Source: Branchiostoma floridae
Taxonomy: Eukaryota > Chordata > Leptocardii > Amphioxiformes > Branchiostomatidae
DNA: 64,000 nt
Direction of reading: 5' to 3'
Assembly (NCBI RefSeq): GCF_000003815.2
Contig: NC_049984.1
Coordinates: forward strand, 25,307,330-25,371,329
Shown: one piece after another, positions 55,314-64,000 of the stretch
Layout of the letters: every line of letters starts with the position of its first letter
How positions within the stretch are numbered: the stretch's first letter is position 1
Translations under genes and position numbers: made by a program
The notes under the pieces: model-generated
Told to the model about the DNA's origin: nothing
Seen by the model: the letters and a program-made list of their open reading frames with translations, nothing else
Database searches by the model: none

Positions 55314-58300
55314 ATGTCAGAGGGGGCAACTATCACCAAGGTAAGCCAACATGTTTGCACTTTACACTGTGGGCACAGAGCTAGCTAAAACGGGAAGACA
55401 CAAACGTTTCGACTTTCAAGATAAGTACAGATACCAGAGGTAAAGAAACGTGATGTACGATTGCAAAGTTTTGTGCACGACTATGTACGTATAAGATACT
55501 TGACTGATTATTTCGGTGGAGGGCGCGGGATCTCCAGATATGTTTACACAAAGTCTACCTGTTCAAAATGGCGAAGGTGTTTGTTTAGCTGATCCCTAGT
55601 TATTTTCAAAACTTCTCGTGGGCTTCTTTTTGATGATTTTGATGATTACGGGTACCTGTAGCTTATTACCTATATTTACCATTTTATTTCTGTCACAGCT
55701 CCCCCCTATGTAACGTCGAAGTATAACAGGTAAACTGATCAAACATGGCGTTACCTTCTATTTACTTTAACATGAAGAGGTAGTAAGTACATAACCCACT
55801 GTTCATTATGTAATTGTTCCATATTGCTAAACTGTGCAAAAAAGTCCCTTTCCTGATGCATTTTAGCACAGTCAACTTTTATAGGGTTAGTCCTAATCGT
55901 GTGCATTCCCGATAGCCTCTACGCGTGTGGCTGGAAATAACAGAAATAGGCCAAATATTCGTTTATTTGTTTATTGTTTATTGACTCCTTTAGTTATTGA
56001 CAGCTTAACACTACAACATCTACTTTTCCAGGAGCAATAATTACACATAACTTGCACACACAACATATAACATGCCATTCACAATATCATTAAAAAACGC
56101 ATGTGCCTAATCAAAAATATCAAGTACCTTATGTGCCATTAGCTGAGCTTCGCATGGGTTTCACTAGCTTCTGTCAAAACAACTTTGATGTACTCATAGT
56201 TTGTAACCCATGTGCTACTTGTTGGTTCCATTCGGATGTTGCTCTATATGTGAAAGATTTCTTAAGGCTTTTTGTCTTTGGTTTCCCAGTTCTAAAGTTA
56301 CTCCGCGTTGTATGCCTCGTATGGTAGCTGTGCTGGTTAGATACCAGGTGTGCACGTAGAGTATACAGTACAATGATGATGGTTCCTTAGAAAGGAGTAT
56401 TTTGTGAAATGTACACATGTTGCTTACATAGAGTCTTGTGGTGCGGTTAGTTCCACAAGTAAGTCTGTCTGCTTTATTTTGCATCACTTGTAAGGCGGTG
56501 ATGTTCTTCTGTGTAGACAGAGAGTCAAATGGTTGTGTTTTCTGCCTATTTGGCGTGTAGGTGTTGGGAAAACTGAAGTCAATATTAATTTTGGGCCCCT
56601 GGAATGTGACCTTGGTATTGCAGCACTTTTTAAAGAATCTATTGACCTGGTGGCAGATAGCTTGTGATGCAAGGAAGAAGTTGTGTATACCCCAAACAAC
56701 CCCCCCGCCCCAGCAAAGGGGTAATTGATTGGACTGTCAGAATTTGACCTGTGAAAGGTAGTTAAATGTGTGCATAATCAAACATAGATTATGTACATTT
56801 GCAAAATCAGAATATCTATTAGAGATATAAGGTTTCCGAACTCTTGTTTGTATGCGTTTCAGTTGGGATTTGTACGTTTTCTGCCTTACATAGTGTTTCG
56901 TACCATGAAACGACGTACGGAACGCTACAAAGAGACAAACAAAATATGGCACCTCACGCACTTAAGTTTAATACTGCATAGAGTGCATTCCAAGACACCA
57001 TGAGGGTTTTTAGGCGATATTTATAATAAGTCTGAATTATTTTGAATAAAAGAATATCTGAGCCACAATAAGTAAATTATTTTCAAAAAATTGACTAAGA
57101 AAATACTCATTTATTTGAATTTCTTTGAATATTTTAGAAACATTTTGAAAGTAACTGTACAAAAATATCTTTATTTAGAATAATTGTGAATCCTCTCTGT
57201 GATTATTTCACATTTACAAATATTTACAAAAAATGGTAAACATGGCCAAATGGTAAAATTAGTTTATTGCCCCCATAAAAGTAAGCCCTATTGTTGCATC
57301 TGTATATTTTTAGATTTCACAGCTGGGCACTGGTGGATCCTTTGTGGTGGGCCATTGTTGCATGGCAGTGATGGCACCCAACCATACTTGCAAGGATGTG
57401 TGAATTGCTATCTTCCCAGCCCACCGAACCATTTACAAAAAATGGTAGAAAATGGTAAATAATGGTAGAATGCTGTTATCATTATTTAGAAACCATTAGA
57501 AGTATCCAATTCCACACCATGAATATTTCCAAAGTTTTACAGGACCAGGGAAATATTTATAAAGTTGAAACAGTGTTAAAAATATTTCTGAAGTATCAAA
57601 TGTCCTAGACATATAATTACAAAACTTTAAAATCAATTCTAAACAATGGCAACAAACATCCGCATGGTGTCATGTACATTCCACGTCTCTACAGGATGTA
57701 ACAACACCGGGCTCACTGATCGTAGCAGCACATAACGGACAAGTACAAGTTGTGCAGCAGCTGCTGAAGGCTGGGGCAGAAGTGAATAATACCGATCAGG
57801 TAAGATGTTACATATAACACTATTTCACCTTTATTCGACAGACCGTGGTTTCAAATTGTGATATTTTCAAATCATACAGTTTGAAACCGCCGGGTCGACC
57901 CGATATCCCTAAATAAACCCTGTCTTTAAAAAGAACGGATATAGGATATCCCACGCATAAAGGTGAACTAGCGTTCCTTATGACCATTGTTTTTCATAAA
58001 AACTTTGATCCAAAATTAAATCGAGTAAAGAATACAACAAACATAATATTTGTTGAATCGTCAATAGGATGGCCACACACCGCTTTATATAGCAGCGGGG
58101 AAGAACCATGTGGAAGTTGTGCAGCAGTTGCTGAAGGCTGGAGCAGAAGTGGACCAGGCCAAACAAGTAAGACGGACGAACCAATAAAAGCTTACACGGA
58201 CAACTGCAGTCTGATACTCCAGTCATGTTAAATGTATAGATTTTGTATGAAAAGTGCACTATTGTAAATTTTCGTCACATGTTGTATAAAAGGATGCCTA

Positions 58301-61300
58301 TTGCCCTTTAGGAAAAGTTGATTCGGCCGCTGTGTGGGAAGGGAACAGTTATTCATTCTCATCACATTTCACTCTCGATTCCAAACAGGACGGAGCCACA
58401 CCACTGGACATAGCGGCCTGGAATGGACATGTGGAAGTTGTGCAGCAGCTGCTGAAGGCTGGACCAGAGGTGGACAAGGCTAAGCAGGTAAGATTACTGA
58501 AAGGGTAAGACATGGACCAGCATATAAAACCTAACAATAACACTATAGACATGTACGATGTACATATGTTGGAAATAAAATTACGGATTTTACCAATTGA
58601 TGTATGTTATGGATTACATAATAATGTATACAATATTCTAGTGCTCTTCACTGAGTGAAAGTTGATTAGGGACGCTGTGTCGGAAGGGAACAATTATTCA
58701 TTCTTATCACATTTTACCCTCGATTCCACACAGAACGGAGCCACTCCACTGTTTATAGCAGCCCAGTATGGACATGTGGAAGTTGTGCAGCAGCTGCTGA
58801 AGGCCGGGGCAGAAGTGAACAAGGCTATGCAGGTAGGACACTTTAAAACGATATTTACAACAGTTATTTGGACTTGCCGATTGTACATAATGTGCTCCTT
58901 TCAGATACAACTTCTCATCAAGTTCTACTCCCACACAGGACGGAGTCACACCACTGTTGATAGCAGCCCAGATGGGACATGTGGAAGTTGTACAGCAGCT
59001 GCTGAAGGCTGGAGCAGAAGTGAACAAGGCTGAACAGGTAACATTACTGAAAGGGTAAGAAATTGACAAGCCTATAAAACTTGGCAATAACACTCTAGTC
59101 ATATCTAGTCACTCTAGTCATACGGTATAAAGAAACGTGATAAATGCTTCTACTACCAATATTTGTATGTTATGTATTATATATGTTACATCCAAGATTC
59201 TATTGCCCTTCACCGAGTAAAAGCTGATATGGGTCGTTGTGTCGGAAGGAGACAATTGTTCATTTTCACATCATGTTTTACTCCCGATTCCACACAGAAG
59301 GGAGTCACTCCACTGTACATAGTAGCCCAGAATGGACATGTGGAAGTTGTGCAGCAGCTGCTGAAGGCTGGAGCAGAAGTGGATAAGGTTGCGCAGGTAA
59401 CATTACTGGAAGGTTAAGACGTTGATAAGCCTATAAAACATAATTGTCAGGCATTGTATTCATCTGTTGTCTGGTTGAATGAATGAATGAATGAATGAAT
59501 GAATGAATGAATGAATGAATGAATGAATGAATGAATGAATGAATGAATGAATGAAGACCTTTATTGTACGTTTTTGCTTTCTAACAAGCTACGTACAGGT
59601 CAAGGTGAATAGGGTGAAGTGAACACGGCTAAACACGTAAGACGGACAAGCAAATAAAATCTTACACGGACACTCTAGTCATGGATGGAAGTTGTATAGA
59701 TTTTGTATAGAAAACTAGTTATTTTCACATTATATGTTTCTCACGCTTCCACACAGGAAGCATGGAACTGGAACCATTCCACTATCCATAGCAGCCCAGA
59801 ATGGGCATGTGGACGTTTTTGTAGGCAGCTGTCTATAAATAGTAAAGTGATTAAGGTTGAAGCCATGTACGTTGTGTATAGTTTTCCCAGAAAACTTTCT
59901 GAGCCCTCTATGACCAATTTAGATATATTTTGTAGAAGAGATTTTATTGCTCTCTATTGAGTTACTTTTGATAGGGGATTCTTGTCGGAAGGAATCAATG
60001 ATTCACTAAAATTATCTATTAATTCACCAATAGTTATGAAAAGATCCTGATCGCTCCTTCAGCAACGTGTGCTGATTTCCAAGCAGGGCCCTGGAAACAG
60101 TGGCAACACAAAAAGGTACATATGTAACGTATCAAAGATTAAACGATTCATCCACTCACATCGGATGACATCACATTTTACTTCCAACACCACACAGGAC
60201 GGAACCACTCCACTATCCATAGCAACCCAGAATGGACATGTGGAAGTTGTGCAGCAGCTGCTGAAGACTGGAGCAGATGTGAACAAGGTTATGCAGGTAG
60301 ACTGGAGAAATTAAAGTAATGGAATTTTACACTGAGGTCTTCTCCATTGTGTCTATTTTTGTGCAGAAGAACATCACCGGCACCATTACCAATTAACCCA
60401 TACATCTTGTATGAACGGATTATCTTATTCATTTTGTAAATTCGTTACGGGTCTTGAAAAAGGATTAATCGGTTATTCAGGTAATATTATCAAATGTACG
60501 GCAAAACAATTATTGATTTTTTTAATCATCGGAAGTGTGACCTGATTTGCACAATTTAGGTATGATATCTGATGATGTTAATTCCAACCTAAGTGACAGA
60601 TGTCACAAATGAATATTAAATTACCGAAAGTAACTTGATCACTGATCGAACGTCAACTTTTCTCTCCAGATATTTAAATAAGGTTATAAATATGCAGATT
60701 TGACTACGTTCCATTAGACAGAATCTGACAACCCATATAAAGAGTCTGCACTCTCTTAATGATAGAAAATTAAATTTTTAAAGTTTTAGTCACGCTATTT
60801 CGGAGTAAATGCTGCAATCCAATTATTAATTAAATTTGGTAGCCAAACACAATGCGAACATAAAAGTGTCTTTGTTAAGGATCAAATAACTGAAAAAATT
60901 GAAAATAATTTGTACTATAGCGCCATAGTATGGTACGATATATATGAGCAAATACTGCTCTCTGAACATGGATTGTTGTCTCCTTTAGGGTACTAACAAT
61001 GAGGGCACGACATGTCAAGGTTTCACGGCTCTACATGGGGCAGCTATTGATGGTCACTTTGAAGTTGCCGCCGCCCTTCTAAGCGCCAGTAAAGCCACCA
61101 TTAACCAGAAATCAACGGTAAATTACTATTACTATGATCCTAACGACATGAAGTCTATTTAGTAACTGACATGGCCACTTACTAGGAAAATGACAACACA
61201 TGATACACGTAATGTCACGAATGGTGCATATAGCTGGCCCTGTTGAATATAACGTCAGCAACGAGCTCTTGCTTTTTTGACTTGATGAAATAGTAAAGTT

Positions 61301-63660
61301 AAATAGTACGTGTTACAGCTCTGAACTACTTCCACCTCTTTCATCAAACACCACAAGTTGACCATTGTTGATATGAAGACTTACGACGTCGGTTCAATAA
61401 AGATTTCCCTTGTTCCTTACGGTAATTGTAGGAGGCTAAAGAAATGTACGCGTATAATAATATACATCCGTTCATGTTCTGTGTGGTCGTGTGGTGCAAT
61501 CGGCAGGGTGTTCGATTCACAACCCAGAGGTTCTGGGTTCGAATCCGTTGATGTGCCGTCCATGTAGTTTCAAGCTGGCCAAGGAGTATAGCCGTATATG
61601 GGAGTCAAACAGGCACCTATATGGTGGGTTTAGTACTATATTACGCTACCGTGGATCTGCTTGGAGATTAAGTTATGCTCACTACAAAAATCCGGACACA
61701 CAGACACACCCAAAACTATATCTCCATTTTTTAATGGAGATAATAAATCCGTATAAGTCACAAAGCGGTTATCGTATTCCTGTGTGCGCCAAATTTAAAT
61801 ATTTTCTTGATACATTTCACATGAACGGAAAGGAATAGAAAATTTTAAATTTTAAGAATGACATTATTTGCAGACTGCAAATGCAATGAGATTATACCAA
61901 TTTGAAAATAATTCTGAAATCAGGCGAAAATCAATGAGCTCGTTGATGTGATCCATAAACTTAACCTTTATCATAAAAGCATCGAACTAGTTATTACTAG
62001 GTAGTTGCTTCCATGGTATCCGATCGGAAATTCTGGAGAAGACCGACTTGTCGACTTCGCCCTAGTTTCACAACTTTCGTATTGATTTGTCTAGCTTTTC
62101 TATATCAAAAGTACTGGTAAGTTGAAATCTTATATGTGTCACCTATTGGGTTCTTTAGATATAGAGGAACTGCCACAACATGATAAATACAAGAACCAGA
62201 GATCATGTATGCAATCCACTTATTCTTAAAAGCAAGAATAGAAACGGAACCAAAATAGCTGTATCTTCTTTCAATGGTACATAGAAAATTAAACATGATC
62301 CACCACACCCCTCAGTTAGATGTTTTGACAAAACACTGTTGATCGGCTGTAATATTGGCTATATGAAATAAATAGATTATGGCTTCATCCCAACAGATGG
62401 AGACGTTTGAATCCAATGAGAAGGCTACAGATGTAACCCCACTCCATATCGCAGCAGCATCAGGTAGCCTCAACACCGTGAATCTGCTTATCAGTGCAGG
62501 AGCAGACACAACATGCACAGCGATCAAGGTATTTGACTTGTTTCATGTTGGCATTAGATTGACTTCGATATTTGTCCGAGGTGAACAGCCCTAGGACACA
62601 ATAGCCTGTAGAGTAAATGAATAAGCGTCACAAAGGCTTTAATCAAATCTACCTTTTCAATTATAGTATAGGGCTATCCCCCGAATCGTTATTTCTATTT
62701 CATGTCCAAAGCCAATTGTTTTATCTAATAGCATACTCATATTTGTTCCGTTTGGTATATGTAATGAATAACACAAGTAGACGTTGGTCAATTCTAATAT
62801 CACAAATCGAAACACCGTGATAGAATTACAATTTTAACCTTATATTGTGAAACAATAGTCTGTCAGATCATAGCTCGTATCTAGGTATGGGGTGCGTCCT
62901 TCATTTCTAAAACGAACTGTGACATATTATCAAAGAATTGTCTCATGATAATAGCTCATAAATAACACTAAATGATCATTCTTCGTCCATAAACAAGCCT
63001 TCCGGTATTTTGCTCATTGTAGGAAAAAGGCACTGGAGAAAGAAAGGTTTTGAGTCCCTATGACGTTGCTGTGGGAGACAGTACCAAACTTGTGGCTTAC
63101 ACCGTGTGGAGTGCCAACGAAACAAACGCGGCTAACAAGGTATGGTAATATTCGTTATCACATGAAAAGCTTTTATATTGCTAAGATATGACCAAAAAAT
63201 TGACTTTAAGTCTGATTGACCCTTCCTCACTATTACAGCGTAAAGGAAAGTAACCTTCGGTGCTGACAACGTCAATGACACACACGTTGATTCTACGGAA
63301 GCATATATCTATACCAATGTTATGCAAAACTGCCTTTCATATCATGGTACAGAATCCATACTTTCCCTGAATTTAAAAAAAATGTTAAAAACAAATGAAT
63401 TGATTTATTTATCGATCAGATGGACCTGAGCAACGAATATAACGTGTTACACTATGTTTAGAGACTATACCAGAAAGTTATTTAATCTTTTCTGCAATCC
63501 AAGTCATATATGTTGCTTGTATTAGGTAACGTAAACAATCATTATCTTGGAACTGAAAGCAGTGATTGTCTTATCTATATCGCAGCAATCTGGACACCAG
63601 TTTCCTTCGGAGCTTTCAGCACATCGGGCCGCCATACAAGCAAGACAGCGAACAGAGGAG
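55314..63660 (+). CDS. Gene 3: ANK array gene, 3' part beyond the window
   Basis: Twelve exons join in phase 0: 55314-55340 (MSEGATITK), 57695-57799, six 99-nt ANK exons (58068-58166, 58389-58487, 58734-58832, 58939-59037, 59298-59396, 60198-60296), 60989-61117, 62397-62528, 63023-63139 and 63586-63660. This gives 1179 nt, 393 codons without a stop. Repeats follow the gene 2 consensus ([16 protein letters not shown]), but there are six inner repeats instead of ten. Cap exons and the [20 protein letters not shown] hinge match gene 2 exon by exon. The intron after 63660 aligns with 40526-40862, so the DD1 exon is expected about 60 bases past the window. Whether it then carries Roc-COR, a glycosyltransferase or something else cannot be seen. 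Confidence 0.82.
55341..57694. other. Intron 1 of gene 3
   Basis: It begins like the intron 1 of units 1.5 and 2, with one copy of the 'aatggcgaaggtgttt' segment (two in gene 2). It then holds a minus-strand LINE fragment (separate entry), a diverged 'ggcccctggaatgtgacc' repeat at about 56560-56770, and AT-rich sequence with 'acaaaaaatggta' motifs at about 57220-57470. No exon is seen. Confidence 0.55.
55960..56550 (-). mobile_element. LINE 3' fragment (CR1-like), minus strand, in gene 3 intron 1
   Basis: Broken minus-strand frames read LQVMQNKADRLTCGTNRTTR, then FHKILLSKEPSSLYC, TRGIQRGVTLELG-like text and, after a frameshift, KKSFTYRATSEWNQ. This order is familiar from the end of CR1-like reverse transcriptase proteins. 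The 3' end lies near 55960 at a TTTATTGTTTATTG run. It is not present in gene 2 intron 1. Confidence 0.6.
57695..60296 (+). CDS. Gene 3 ankyrin exon array (7 exons)
   Basis: Exon 57695-57799 (DVTTPGSLIVAAHNGQVQ) is orthologous to 33758-33862, exon 58068-58166 to 34190-34288 and exon 60198-60296 to 37582-37680. The repeats between them have no simple one-to-one partners, so the middle of the array expanded or contracted after duplication. All exons are phase 0-0. Example readings are DGATPLDIAAWNGH and [14 protein letters not shown]. Confidence 0.85.
59476..59640 (-). mobile_element. (GAAT)n run with retroposon tail in gene 3
   Basis: About 19 copies of GAAT at 59477-59553 are followed by GAAGACCTTTATTGTACG, the reverse complement of a CAATAAAGG 3' end. 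It is a minus-strand retroposon whose tail grew into a microsatellite. A smaller GAAT run of similar kind lies at 27565-27598. Confidence 0.55.
59757..59840 (+). pseudogene. Degraded ANK exon in gene 3
   Basis: Following a CACACAG acceptor, a recognisable repeat (ccattccactatccatagcagcccagaa...) carries an internal duplication or frameshift and ends in TAG-containing sequence at 'gtaggcagctgtctataaat'. It is the partner of the dead exon at about 37170-37230 in gene 2. Confidence 0.55.
60989..63660 (+). CDS. Gene 3 C-terminal ANK cap exons and hinge
   Basis: Exon 60989-61117 ([20 protein letters not shown]), exon 62397-62528 (DVTPLHIAAASGSLNTVNLL), exon 63023-63139 (SPYDVAVGDSTKLVAYTVWS) and exon 63586-63660 ([20 protein letters not shown]). 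All are phase 0. The first is one codon longer than in gene 2; the others are equal in length. The hinge exon is unchanged at protein level between the two genes, which suggests constraint. Confidence 0.8.
61472..61746 (+). mobile_element. tRNA-derived SINE in a gene 3 intron
   Basis: The head reads TGGTGCAATCGGCAGGGTG, an A-box-like segment, and about 35 bases later GGTTCGAATCC, a perfect pol III B box. The body ends in a T-rich/TAATGGAGATAATAAA tail. ATCCGT is repeated at both edges (61466-61471 and 61747-61752). The gene 2 intron near 38660 has the uninterrupted site, so it inserted after the duplication. The tRNA part is not a functional tRNA gene: no acceptor-stem pairing was found. Confidence 0.8.
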
Positions 63661-64000
63661 GTATGGGTTCATGGTCACCACAATATTCAATGAATTAGAG
63701 CCCGACAAAGCACCTTTCCAAGAGTTAAATCGATCTCTACAAAATCCGTTTGAGATATTCTTTGATAGTTGTGTAATCATAGGAAGCAGGATCAGGGTAA
63801 AATACCCAAAGTTAATTGGTAGAGAAGTTTGGTGTAACATGTTACTATGTTACATGTTTTGCAAACTCTATACAAAGAGACAACTCAATAGCATATATGC
63901 AAAGAATTGTCATGCTACATTTGCTTTTTTGGTTTGATGCATTTGTGTCTTTTACTAATGCTGCTCACTTGAATACTTAATTTCCTCATCTTAAATCCTC
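63661..64000. other. Intron of gene 3 running to the window edge
   Basis: This aligns throughout with 40526-40862 of gene 2, which ends 58 bases before that gene's DD1 exon. No exon lies in this part. Confidence 0.75.

Noticed and set aside
61480-61560. Possible tRNA gene
   Set aside because: The B box is perfect, but the ends do not pair as an acceptor stem and the sequence continues into a SINE body flanked by target repeats.

Overview
This looks like nuclear DNA of an invertebrate deuterostome, most likely an amphioxus (Branchiostoma). The evidence is indirect. Genes are split into many short exons with GT-AG introns. Death domains (DD), ankyrin repeats (ANK) and Roc-COR GTPase modules occur together. 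There are tandem gene copies and many non-LTR retrotransposon, SINE and MITE-like fragments. There are no bacterial operons, and no rRNA, free-standing tRNA or CRISPR was seen. Exon borders below were read by eye from splice signals, conserved phase and comparison between copies; no transcript data were available.

The window holds a tandem array derived from one ancestral gene. Unit 1 (about 1-17 kb) enters from the left edge. It holds a DD exon, two linker exons and a large terminal exon for a GT4-type glycosyltransferase (gene 1A, 1483-4048). A decayed LINE follows (about 4150-5428), then a COR-DD-DD gene body that lacks its Roc exons (gene 1B, 5429-8645). Unit 1.5 (about 17-27.8 kb) keeps only a promoter-like block and an orphan first exon (19292-19318), then repeats. 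Unit 2 (about 27.8-52.7 kb) is complete: gene 2 can be assembled from 29 exons (29573-47838) into one open frame of 1626 codons plus stop, giving ANK array - DD1 - linkers - Roc - COR - DD2 - DD3. Unit 3 (from about 52.7 kb) repeats the promoter, first exon and ANK array (gene 3, 55314-63660) and runs off the right edge just before its expected DD1 exon.

Gene 2 resembles a DAPK-like ROCO protein without the kinase, with extra death domains. Its likely logic is inferred: ANK repeats sense or bind a ligand, the Roc-COR GTPase switches and dimerises, and the death domains recruit signalling partners. The central observation is that in unit 1 the same DD1 and linker exons run, at the same phase-1 splice junction, into a GT4 glycosyltransferase carrying an EX7E motif instead of Roc-COR. 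This is a natural effector swap on a shared adaptor. Near-identical 99-bp, phase 0-0 ANK exons, differing in number between units, add a second layer of modular variation.

The rest is repeat-rich. Several insertions can be dated as younger than the unit duplication because the sister unit keeps the empty site: a SINE at 61472-61746, a LINE fragment at 50533-50770 with a 10-bp target duplication, two inverted-repeat elements at 48231-49086 and 50851-51545, and a CTAGAGTTC-type element at 52911-53286.
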